Source: Epulopiscium sp. Nele67-Bin005 (GTDB lineage Bacteria > Bacillota > Clostridia > Lachnospirales > Cellulosilyticaceae). Taken from it: a DNA stretch of 33,815 nt. Positions 15,149-22,189 of this stretch are shown one piece after another. A model generated the notes under the pieces. It was not told the DNA's origin. It searched no databases and saw only the letters and a list, made by a program, of their open reading frames with translations. Both the position numbers and the translations under genes were made by a program. The stretch covers positions 1 through 33,815 of the forward strand of contig LNZR01000005.1 in NCBI GenBank assembly GCA_002007365.1, given 5' to 3'. Position 1 is the first letter of the stretch. Every line of letters begins with the position of its first letter.

Positions 15149-15521
15149 GTCTTATCTCCTATCTTTTTTATTTATTAAGCCATCTTAACATTATATAACT
15201 AAACAAAATAAATTTTCGCAATTGACTAACAAATCAATCAATTACATTTACATCATATTCATTTTAAAGGAATTTGTGTAAATTTTGTAATGAACTAACT
15301 GTTAATTATTTTTAACAAGCCATATTAATAATAGATTTCAATAAAATATTGCTAGACCCCTTTTCATTTTGATTAAGAAAAGTTGAGATTATGCCTTACT
15401 ATTTCTTTATAAAAATTGGAATATTTATCTAAGTTTATTCTTTTATGAATAGATTGCAAAATTATTTTGAAACCAAAACTATTAAATTCAAACTTTATTT
15501 TTAATGTTCCCACCAAATTTT
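15149..15521. other. AT-rich gene-free region
   Basis: There is no coding region here. A tgttaa/ttaaca inverted repeat with a 6-base spacer lies at 15300-15317. A promoter for paralogue B is expected near 15190-15230 (TTGCGA, 18 bases, TATATA), a weak match. Confidence 0.4.
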
Positions 15522-15526
15522 TACGC

Positions 15527-15557
15527 AAAAAAACAGGCTACTTTTACATAACCTGTT
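15527..15557 (-). terminator. intrinsic terminator of repeat protein 1
   Basis: The minus-strand stem aacagg/cctgtt extends through partly paired bases and is followed by seven T. It is nearly identical to 16174-16204. Confidence 0.85.
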
Positions 15558-15565
15558 TTAAACTA

Positions 15566-15988
15566 TTATTCAGCGTGTTCTGGTCTTGCTCCGTTTGGAG
15601 TGTGTCCATGTGAATTAGCTTCAGATTTTTCAGCTCTTTCTCCTTTTTCTCCTGCTGGCTTTTCACCTTCAACGTGTTCAGCTCTTTCTCCTTTTTCTGC
15701 TCTCTCACCTTCAGCATGTTCTGGTCTTTCTCCTTTTTCTGCTCTTTCTCCTTCAACGTGTTCTGGTCTTTCTCCTTTTTCTGCTCTCTCACCTTCAGCA
15801 TGTTCTGGTCTTTCTCCTTCAGCATGCTCTGGTCTTTCTCCTTTTTCTGCTCTCTCACCTTCAGCGTGTTCTGGTCTTTCTCCTTGTGTATGTGCTGGTC
15901 TTTCTGCTTTCTCTTCTGTTGTTGCGTAAACGTTAGTTGCTCCTAAAGATAATACTGCTACTGCTGCTAATGCTAAAAACTTTTTCAT
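15566..15988 (-). CDS. secreted charged-repeat protein 1
   Basis: This 140-residue exported protein has a clear signal peptide (residues 1-22, ending T-N-V-Y-A) with no anchor. The mature part is almost entirely repeats of GERPEHAE and GERAEK, alternating into 14-residue units, followed by G-E-K-P-A-G-E-K and a tail containing H-G-H-T-P-N-G. It is very rich in Glu, Arg and Lys, lacks hydrophobic residues and must be disordered or extended. The regular His and Glu could bind metal or anionic polymers, but this is a guess. The start is the ATG eight bases behind ggagg. An ATG five codons upstream overlaps that site. Long open frames on the other strand here are artefacts of the repeat. The next gene is its tandem copy. 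Confidence 0.8.
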   Translation of the reverse strand: MKKFLALAAVAVLSLGATNVYATTEEKAERPAHTQGERPEHAEGERAEKGERPEHAEGERPEHAEGERAEKGERPEHVEGERAEKGERPEHAEGERAEKGERAEHVEGEKPAGEKGERAEKSEANSHGHTPNGARPEHAE

Positions 15989-16064
15989 AATAAATTCCTC
16001 CATTTTTTCAACTATTATTTTATTTTAAATTTTATATGTGTTTTTTCTTTTACTTTATATACTT

Positions 16065-16119
16065 ATTATATGCTCCTATTTTGTGTTTTTAATGGGCTTG
16101 GTGTGATGTATTTGTGAAA
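16065..16119 (-). promoter_or_regulatory. promoter of repeat protein 1 with direct repeats
   Basis: The -10 TATAAT is at 16070-16065. Exactly 49 bases cover the upstream part that begins TTTCACAAATACATCACA, in which TTCACA and ATCACA are separated by five bases (11-bp period). The block and spacing recur at 16622-16676. This arrangement resembles OmpR/PhoP-type response-regulator boxes. No good -35 is present, which suits an activated promoter. Confidence 0.5.
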
Positions 16120-16173
16120 CTTTTTATCTAGTTTTAAAATAAAAAAAGACCATCAACATTATAGTTTACGCAC

Positions 16174-16204
16174 AAAAAAACAGGCTACTTTTACATAACC
16201 TGTT
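16174..16204 (-). terminator. intrinsic terminator of repeat protein 2
   Basis: It has the same aacagg/cctgtt hairpin and seven T as 15527-15557. Confidence 0.85.
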
Positions 16205-16212
16205 TTAAACTA

Positions 16213-16551
16213 TTATTCAGCGTGTTCTGGTCTTTCTCCGTTTGGAGTGTGTCCATGTGGATTAGCTTCAGATTTTTCAGCTCTTTCTCCTTTTTCTCCT
16301 GCTGGCTTTTCTCCTTCAACGTGTTCTGGTCTTTCTCCTTTTTCTGCTCTCTTACCTTCAGCGTGTTCTGGTCTTTCTCCTTCAGCATGCTCTGGTCTTT
16401 CTCCTTTTTCTGCTCTCTCACCTTCAGCGTGTTCTGGTCTTTCTCCTTGTGCATGTGCTGGTCTTTCTGCTTTCTCTTCTGTTGTTGCGTAAACGTTAGT
16501 TGCTCCTAAAGATAATACTGCTACTGCTGCTAATGCTAAAAACTTTTTCAT
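16213..16551 (-). CDS. secreted charged-repeat protein 2
   Basis: This 112-residue tandem copy of the 15566 gene has the same signal peptide except for minor changes outside it, and the same C-terminal tail. It lacks 28 residues (two 14-residue repeat units) from the centre and has G-K-R-A-E-K once in place of G-E-R-A-E-K. Repeat-number change by slippage or recombination explains the difference. Both copies keep a reading frame, signal peptide, ribosome-binding site (ggaggg) and promoter, so both are probably expressed. The role is unknown. An extracellular, polyelectrolyte-like or metal-binding function would fit the composition. Confidence 0.8.
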   Translation of the reverse strand: MKKFLALAAVAVLSLGATNVYATTEEKAERPAHAQGERPEHAEGERAEKGERPEHAEGERPEHAEGKRAEKGERPEHVEGEKPAGEKGERAEKSEANPHGHTPNGERPEHAE

Positions 16552-16621
16552 AATAATCCCTCCAATGGTTTTAATAATTTAACAAAAAATAAGTATTTAG
16601 GTTGTTTTATTGTATACAGTT

Positions 16622-16676
16622 ATTATATTCTACTTATATGTGTATTTAGTGAGCCATTTGTGATGTATTTGTGAAA
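16622..16676 (-). promoter_or_regulatory. promoter of repeat protein 2 with direct repeats
   Basis: The -10 TATAAT is at 16627-16622. Upstream, at the same 49-base spacing as in copy 1, lies TTTCACAAATACATCACA, here followed by a third TCAC at the same 11-bp step. The intervening bases differ from copy 1, so the repeats and the -10 look selectively kept. Confidence 0.5.
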
Positions 16677-16738
16677 CATTTTATCTAGTTTTAAAATAAA
16701 AAAAGACCATAAACATTATAGTTTACCGTCTTAATTTT

Positions 16739-17008
16739 TTATTCTACTATAACAGCTGTTCCATAAACTATTATTTCAAATGAGCCATCTATTGTAGCCG
16801 ATGTTTCAATTCTCATTCCAACTATAGCATTAGCATCTTTTAACCCTGCTTGAGCAACCATGCTATCTATAGCTTTTTGGCGTGCCTCATTCATAAGCTC
16901 ATGTTGCTCATGTACACTACCTTTGCTTGTTGTAGATGTTCCCATCACATAACCAATAGTGCGAACCATTGTTTTCTCTGGTATCAGTTCAGTTGTTACG
17001 ATTAACAA
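16739..17008 (-). CDS. YbjQ-like (UPF0145/DUF74) protein
   Basis: This 89-residue protein has the YbjQ pattern: V-R-T-I-G-Y-V-M-G-T-S near residue 15, a helix E-A-R-Q-K-A-I-D-S-M, then A-N-A-I-V-G-M-R-I-E and the ending Y-G-T-A-V-I-V-E. YbjQ proteins form pentameric rings and are annotated as putative heavy-metal binding, with no proven function. This copy is shorter than the usual 100-110 residues and lacks most of the loop between the first strand and the helix. The start codon is TTG, seven bases behind gagga. That site overlaps the stop of the Bax-inhibitor gene, so the two are translationally coupled. Confidence 0.82.
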   Translation of the reverse strand: MLIVTTELIPEKTMVRTIGYVMGTSTTSKGSVHEQHELMNEARQKAIDSMVAQAGLKDANAIVGMRIETSATIDGSFEIIVYGTAVIVE

Positions 17009-17011
17009 GTT

Positions 17012-17758
17012 TTATTCCTCAGCTCTCATTGCGATACGTGCAAGAAGTTGTAACATCTCCACATATACCCATACTATAGTTACTAAAATACTTGCAGCAA
17101 AGAAATATTCCATATATTTTGGAAGTCCACTTCTTGATGCAATATACACATTATCATAATCTACCATTAAATTTGCGATTGCTACCCCTGTAGTTAATAC
17201 GCTAAATCCTAACGCCATTAGGTTGTTTCCAAAAAGTACAAATGGCACTCCAAATAAATTAAATACTAATCCAAGAAGTGATGTTGCACAAATTGCTAAA
17301 GTCAAAATCATTACTCCATTTCGGATTTTTCCTGCTAATGAAGGAGCTTCTTTGTATAATAAAAGCGTAAAAACTACTGCTAATAATGTTAAAATAAGTG
17401 CCTTTGATACTACTCCATCAAAAAAGTATGCAAATCTTACCGAAATCGAACCTACAAATACACCTTTTGTTGCAGCAAAGATTATTCCTAATAGCTTTGC
17501 ACTTTGAGGTTTTACTGCCATACCTATAATTAAAATTAATGATGCTATCGAACTAATTGTTGATAGTGTTGTTGAGAGCGAAAACGATCTTGTTGTTGCT
17601 AAATTTCTAAATCCAAGAACATAAAATATTACTGCAGTTATAGCTGTAATTCCTACAAATGCTAATGTTTTATTACGTGTTCCCTCAACACTCATTGCCT
17701 CTTGAGAGTATGTGTCTGGATTGTTTAATCCTCTACTCATCATCGGATTTGAACGCAT
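17012..17758 (-). CDS. Bax inhibitor-1/YccA-family membrane protein
   Basis: This 248-residue integral membrane protein has seven hydrophobic segments after a cytosolic N-terminus, M-R-S-N-P-M-M-S-R, which is characteristic of the PF12811 branch of the BI-1 superfamily. The segment F-A-A-T-K-G-V-F-V-G-S-I-S and the late D-Y-D-N-V motif with acidic residues in a membrane-proximal loop match the family. BI-1 relatives such as YetJ are pH-sensitive calcium leak channels. Whether this branch does the same is not shown. Its ribosome-binding site is aggtggg. It overlaps the translation signals of the YbjQ-like gene downstream, a pairing that suggests a shared function in stress or ion handling (inference). 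Confidence 0.88.
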   Translation of the reverse strand: MRSNPMMSRGLNNPDTYSQEAMSVEGTRNKTLAFVGITAITAVIFYVLGFRNLATTRSFSLSTTLSTISSIASLILIIGMAVKPQSAKLLGIIFAATKGVFVGSISVRFAYFFDGVVSKALILTLLAVVFTLLLYKEAPSLAGKIRNGVMILTLAICATSLLGLVFNLFGVPFVLFGNNLMALGFSVLTTGVAIANLMVDYDNVYIASRSGLPKYMEYFFAASILVTIVWVYVEMLQLLARIAMRAEE

Positions 17759-17991
17759 AAATTATCCCACCTTTTACTTTTTAAAATTTAATAATATGTT
17801 GGTTCTCATTTTTTCCAACCATCTATAACTTCCCTGATTGTACTTCAAGCCCTTTATAATAAATATATACTTGTCAACAATCTTATGCATACAAAAAAAT
17901 ATATATGAATTATACCATTTTTATACGCCATTCTCTAATATAAATATTGCCAATTTTTTGTGTAGTTTTGATGTAGAATTAATTACAACAA

Positions 17992-18027
17992 AATTACCCT
18001 CCATATCAAAAACTGAATGAAGGGTAA
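17992..18027 (-). terminator. intrinsic terminator of ileS
   Basis: The minus-strand stem ttacccttcat/atggagggtaa has 11 pairs including one T:G. The loop is 12 nt and TTTT follows. Confidence 0.8.
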
Positions 18028-18033
18028 AATTTA

Positions 18034-21000
18034 TTAGTTGTATTTTTTCACAGATAAAACTACATTTTCACTATTTACTTTCCACTCTTTTGTAAATCCA
18101 TCTTCAAAGCTAGCAAACTCAACGCCTTTAGCCAAAGTTTCTCTAGTAATTACAGCTTCGTTGCGTTCAATAATTTCTTTGATTTTATCGTTGTTTGTGC
18201 AACCAATCAAAATATTATCCTGAACATCAAAATCAGCTTCTTTACGCATAGTTTGGATTTTTGATACAATCTCACGAACAAAACCTTCTTCAATTAATTC
18301 CTCTGTTAGAGTTGTATCCAAAACTGCTGTAAATCCTTCACTACTTTGTGCCACATACCCTTCACGTTGTGCAGTTGAAATTAATAAATCTTCTTTAGTT
18401 AAAACAACTTCTGTTCCTTCCAAAGTAAGCTTAATTTCTCCTTCTTTATTAAGAGTATCCATAGTTTCAATTCCATCTAAAGTTGTAAGAGCTGTACGTA
18501 TTGCATTTAGGAGTTTTCCGTATTTTGGCCCAAGAGTTCTCATTTGAGGTTTAAAGCTATAAGAAATATAATCACTTGCATTACTTGTAAATTCAACGTG
18601 TTTTACATTTAACTCTTCTGCTACAATTTGAATAAAATCTTGAGGTAAATTTTCTGTTGCCCCAACATACATAGTCCCAATTGGTTGACGATTTTTAATG
18701 TTTGACTCACTACGGCAAGCTCTACCCAACACTACAATTTGTAAAACGCTGTTCATGTGTTTTTCTAACTCTTTATCAATCCAACTTTGATTTACGGTTG
18801 GGAAATCACAAAGGTGAATGCTAGATGGGGCATTTTGCTCATTAGTACGAACTAGGTTTTGATAAATTTCTTCTGCCATAAACGGAATAAATGGAGCTGA
18901 AACCTTTGCAAATTCACAAAGTACAGTGTATAGCGTCATATACGCATTAATTTTATCCTGTGGCATATCGCTTTGCCAAAATCTCTCACGGCTACGACGC
19001 ACATACCAATTAGAAACATCATCAATAAAACTTTGCATCAAACGTGATGCCTCAAAAATACGATAATTTTCTAGGTGTTCATCTACTTCTTTGATTACCG
19101 AATGAAGTTTTGATAATACCCACTTGTCCATCATATTTAATTTATCATACTCAAGTTCATATTTTGTGTGGTCAAATTTATCAATATCAGCATACAAAAT
19201 AAAGAAAGCGTATGTGTTCCAAAGAGTCCCCATAAATTTACGTTGTGACTCACTAACATTTTTTGAACCAAAACGGCTTGGCAACCAAGGCGCACTTGCA
19301 GAGTAGAAATACCAACGTATAGCGTCTGCTCCTTGCTCATCTAAAACAGTCCATGGGTCAACTACATTTCCTTTTGACTTACTCATTTTGTGGCCATTCT
19401 CATCACACACATGACCCAAAACAATAACATTTTTATATGGTGCTTTATCAAAAATTAATGTAGAAATCGCCATAAGAGTATAGAACCAACCTCTAGTTTG
19501 GTCAACTGCTTCTGAAATAAAGTTTGCTGGGTAATTTTTCTCAAAAACTTCTTTATTTTCAAACGGATAGTGAAGCTGCGCAAATGGCATAGAACCACTG
19601 TCATACCAACAATCAATAACATCTTCAACTCTTGTCATTTGTTTGCTACATTTTGGACAATCAAGGTGAACATTATCAATAAATGGTTTGTGAAGCTCAA
19701 TGTTTTCTGGGCAATTACTGCTCATTTGTTTAAGCTCCTCAATACTTCCAATTAGATGTTTATACCCACAGCTACATTCCCAAATAGGAAGAGGTGTCCC
19801 CCAATACCTAGAACGTGATAGACCCCAGTCAATAACGCCTTCTAAGAAGTTTCCAAATCTACCTTCTCCAATAGTTTGTGGTATCCAATTTACAGTTTTA
19901 TTATTTGCCACAAGATTATCTCTAACTTTTGTCATTTCGATAAACCATGTATCACGTGCATAATAAAGAAGAGGTTTATCACAACGCCAACAGTGTGGAT
20001 AGCTGTGTTCGTATGTCATAGCCTTAAATAATTTGTTATTTTCCTCAAGCCATTTTAAAATTTGTGGGTCAGCTTCTTTTACAAAAATATCTTGCCAAGG
20101 AGTTACTTCTTCTGTAAATAAACCTTGCTCATTTACAAGTTGGATAAATGGAAGTTTATTTGCTCTCCCAACTCTTGCATCATCTTCTCCAAATGCAGGA
20201 GCAATATGAACAATCCCTGTACCATCAGATAATGTTACATAATCATCAGCCACAACAAACCAAGCTTTTTCTTCTACTTTTGCAAAATCAAATAATGGTT
20301 TATAGCTAGTTCCTGTTAAATCACGACCAACATATTTCTCAACAATTTTTGCCTCTTCTCCCAAAACTGAAACCATAAGTTCTTCTGCCAAAATATAATA
20401 AGAACCATCTAGTTCAGCCTTTACATAAGAAGCATCAGGATTAACACAAAGACCCACGTTAGAAGGCAAAGTCCAAGGTGTAGTTGTCCAAGCTAATAAA
20501 TAAGTATCTTCACTATCTAATAACTGGAATTTTGCAATAGCCGTAGCATCTTTTATATCTTTATATCCTTGTGCAACTTCATGTGAAGAAAGCGAAGTCC
20601 CACATCTCGAGCAATAAGGTACAATCTTATGACCTTTATAAATTAAATCTTTATCCCAAATTTGACGAAGTGACCACCAAACAGACTCAATATAATTATT
20701 ATCATAAGTAATATATGGGTTGTCCATGTCTACCCAATACCCAACACGTTCAGACATTTTCTCCCATTCACCTTTGTATTTCCAAACGCTTGATTTACAT
20801 TTGCCGATGAAATCTTCAATTCCATATGCCTCAATTTGTGGCTTTCCACTAATGCCAAGCTGTTTTTCAATTTCTAGCTCAACAGGAAGCCCATGAGTGT
20901 CCCAACCTGCTTTTCTTAATACATGGTAACCTTTCATAGCCTTATACCTTGGAATAAGGTCTTTTGTAACACGAGTTAGAACGTGTCCAATATGTGGTTT

Positions 21001-21156
21001 ACCGTTTGCAGTAGGTGGCCCATCATAAAATGTAAAATCCTCTGCTCCACTTCTTTGTTCAATTGACTTTTCAAAAACGTTGTTTTCTTCCCAAAATTTT
21101 AAGATATTTAATTCTCTATCCACAAAATTTAGGTTTGTATCTACCTTTTTATACAT
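18034..21156 (-). CDS. ileS: isoleucyl-tRNA synthetase, long type
   Basis: This 1040-residue class I synthetase charges tRNA-Ile and edits misactivated valine. The HIGH motif is in GKPHIGHVLTR (about residue 52) and the KMSKS loop in HKMSKSKGN. The CP1 editing domain (roughly 190-400) contains T-T-P-W-T-L-P-S and G-I-V-H-I-A-P-A-F-G-E-D-D. A C-terminal extension of more than 200 residues replaces the short zinc-finger tail of E. coli-type enzymes. Length and sequence place it with the eukaryote-like IleRS (type 2), which is often less sensitive to mupirocin. The ATG follows ggagg at seven bases. No T-box motif or specifier structure was seen upstream, unlike many Firmicute ileS genes. Confidence 0.97.
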   Translation of the reverse strand: MYKKVDTNLNFVDRELNILKFWEENNVFEKSIEQRSGAEDFTFYDGPPTANGKPHIGHVLTRVTKDLIPRYKAMKGYHVLRKAGWDTHGLPVELEIEKQLGISGKPQIEAYGIEDFIGKCKSSVWKYKGEWEKMSERVGYWVDMDNPYITYDNNYIESVWWSLRQIWDKDLIYKGHKIVPYCSRCGTSLSSHEVAQGYKDIKDATAIAKFQLLDSEDTYLLAWTTTPWTLPSNVGLCVNPDASYVKAELDGSYYILAEELMVSVLGEEAKIVEKYVGRDLTGTSYKPLFDFAKVEEKAWFVVADDYVTLSDGTGIVHIAPAFGEDDARVGRANKLPFIQLVNEQGLFTEEVTPWQDIFVKEADPQILKWLEENNKLFKAMTYEHSYPHCWRCDKPLLYYARDTWFIEMTKVRDNLVANNKTVNWIPQTIGEGRFGNFLEGVIDWGLSRSRYWGTPLPIWECSCGYKHLIGSIEELKQMSSNCPENIELHKPFIDNVHLDCPKCSKQMTRVEDVIDCWYDSGSMPFAQLHYPFENKEVFEKNYPANFISEAVDQTRGWFYTLMAISTLIFDKAPYKNVIVLGHVCDENGHKMSKSKGNVVDPWTVLDEQGADAIRWYFYSASAPWLPSRFGSKNVSESQRKFMGTLWNTYAFFILYADIDKFDHTKYELEYDKLNMMDKWVLSKLHSVIKEVDEHLENYRIFEASRLMQSFIDDVSNWYVRRSRERFWQSDMPQDKINAYMTLYTVLCEFAKVSAPFIPFMAEEIYQNLVRTNEQNAPSSIHLCDFPTVNQSWIDKELEKHMNSVLQIVVLGRACRSESNIKNRQPIGTMYVGATENLPQDFIQIVAEELNVKHVEFTSNASDYISYSFKPQMRTLGPKYGKLLNAIRTALTTLDGIETMDTLNKEGEIKLTLEGTEVVLTKEDLLISTAQREGYVAQSSEGFTAVLDTTLTEELIEEGFVREIVSKIQTMRKEADFDVQDNILIGCTNNDKIKEIIERNEAVITRETLAKGVEFASFEDGFTKEWKVNSENVVLSVKKYN

Positions 21157-21183
21157 TATTCTACCTCCAATTAATATGAGTTC

Positions 21184-21222
21184 ATTATAAGATTATAGCC
21201 TAGAAATGTAAAGTCTATAATC
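21184..21222 (-). promoter_or_regulatory. promoter of ileS with overlapping inverted repeat
   Basis: The minus strand reads TTTACA (21212-21207), 17 bases, TATAAT (21189-21184). A perfect inverted repeat of gattatag (21191-21198) and ctataatc (21215-21222) brackets the -35 and spacer. It may be an operator. A second TATAAT on the minus strand is part of the repeat. Confidence 0.6.
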
Positions 21223-21263
21223 CAAAATATACTATTTTCTTATTTTTTTGATAAAAAGATGGT

Positions 21264-21305
21264 GATACCAAAACTTTGGGTGGTAGGCGTAGTGTTTTTT
21301 GTATC
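21264..21305 (+). other. hairpin upstream of the deacetylase gene
   Basis: The arms gatac-c-aaaac and gtttt-tt-gtatc enclose a G-rich 19-nt loop (tttgggtggtaggcgtagt). It lies between the divergent ileS and deacetylase genes. No known riboswitch was recognised. Confidence 0.3.
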
Positions 21306-21384
21306 AAATCAAATAAACTTTCATAAATAAGCACCAAAAGAGTCATACTAAGTAAATAATATAAAAATAGAAAGGGAACTATTT

Positions 21385-22149
21385 ATGAAACAAAATATTA
21401 AAAGAGTGTTGATGGCTTCATTTATGATATTTGGCTGTTTTTCCCAAAATCCAGTTTTGGCAGAAGGGGCTGATGAACAAATTGATGAGAAAATTGCATA
21501 TTTAACTTATGATGATGGACCAACTACAGGGATTACAGAAGAGCTTTTGGACATACTAAAAAAAGAGGGGGTTAAGGCTACCTTTTTTGTTGTGGGAAAA
21601 GAAATTATTGATAAGGAGCATATTTTAAAACGTATGCATGATGAGGGTCATACAATTGGGCTTCACACATATTCTCATGATTATAAAAAAGTATATTCTA
21701 GCCCTCAAATTTTTATTGATGAGATGAAACAGACTCAAGAAACTATTAACAAAGCTTTAGGTGAAGAAGTTGTTGCCAATTTTATTAGGTTTCCAGGGGG
21801 TAGCGCAGGAAAGTTAACCCCTGAATTTTATGATATCATTAAGGCTAATGGCTATACGATTTTTGACTGGAATGTAAGTATTGAAGATGGTATAAACCCT
21901 AGGTATTCGCCTTATGAATTGTTGGAAAATGCCAAAAAACCTCTTGATAAACAAACAGTCCGAATTATTTTGGCCCATTGTAACCTAACTAACAAAAATA
22001 CTTGTATAGCTACTCCTCAAATTATTGCCTACTACAAAGGACTTGGTTATACTTTTGATACTATAACTAATGATACCCCTGAGTATTATTTTAAATATAG
22101 ACAACCAACCGAACAAAAGCAAACAACTACCCAACAATTTAGATTATAA
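21385..22149 (+). CDS. polysaccharide deacetylase (NodB domain, exported)
   Basis: This 254-residue exported enzyme has an N-terminal hydrophobic segment ending about residue 26. The catalytic NodB domain shows motif 1 TYDDGP (second Asp binds metal), motif 2 HTYSHD (metal His), motif 3 RFPGG, motif 4 DWN and motif 5 LAH, so all residues of a working metal-dependent N-deacetylase are present. Peptidoglycan N-acetylglucosamine or N-acetylmuramic acid deacetylation, giving lysozyme resistance, is the usual role (PgdA/PdaA type). Another glycan is possible. I-F-G-C near residue 18 is a poor lipobox, so lipid anchoring is doubtful. The ribosome-binding site is aaaggga. Confidence 0.92.
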   Translation: MKQNIKRVLMASFMIFGCFSQNPVLAEGADEQIDEKIAYLTYDDGPTTGITEELLDILKKEGVKATFFVVGKEIIDKEHILKRMHDEGHTIGLHTYSHDYKKVYSSPQIFIDEMKQTQETINKALGEEVVANFIRFPGGSAGKLTPEFYDIIKANGYTIFDWNVSIEDGINPRYSPYELLENAKKPLDKQTVRIILAHCNLTNKNTCIATPQIIAYYKGLGYTFDTITNDTPEYYFKYRQPTEQKQTTTQQFRL

Positions 22150-22150
22150 C

Positions 22151-22189
22151 AAAAAAGGATTGTAACATTTACGCTACAATCCTTTTTTT
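22151..22189. terminator. bidirectional terminator between deacetylase and hscC-like gene
   Basis: The stem aaaaaaggattgta/tacaatcctttttt is perfect with a 10-nt loop. It serves the two convergent genes. Confidence 0.92.

Larger units (their letters stand above)
15522..16168. repeat. tandem duplication, unit 1
   Basis: The unit contains terminator, gene, ribosome-binding site, promoter and a conserved upstream stretch, and matches the unit at 16169-16727 in the same order. The junction keeps the short sequence tttacgc. Most of the length difference is 84 bp of repeat inside the gene. Confidence 0.85.
16169..16727. repeat. tandem duplication, unit 2
   Basis: This is the second unit, head-to-tail with 15522-16168. 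Terminator, signal-peptide region, gene end and far-upstream stretch (16660-16727) are nearly identical. The region between gene start and -10 has diverged more. Confidence 0.85.

Noticed and set aside
15600-15929. Long plus-strand open frame rich in Cys, Ser and Pro opposite the repeat-protein gene
   Set aside because: It is the complement of the GERPEHAE repeats. The repeat leaves several frames open on both strands. It has no ribosome-binding site and no signal, while the minus-strand frame has both.
16222-16509. Plus-strand open frame opposite repeat protein 2
   Set aside because: It has the same cause as the frame opposite repeat protein 1. The minus-strand gene has a signal peptide and a ribosome-binding site.
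21157-21384. T-box riboswitch for ileS, suggested by gggtggtagg
   Set aside because: The gggtgg lies on the plus strand, opposite to ileS, and the rest of the T-box consensus and a specifier stem are missing.
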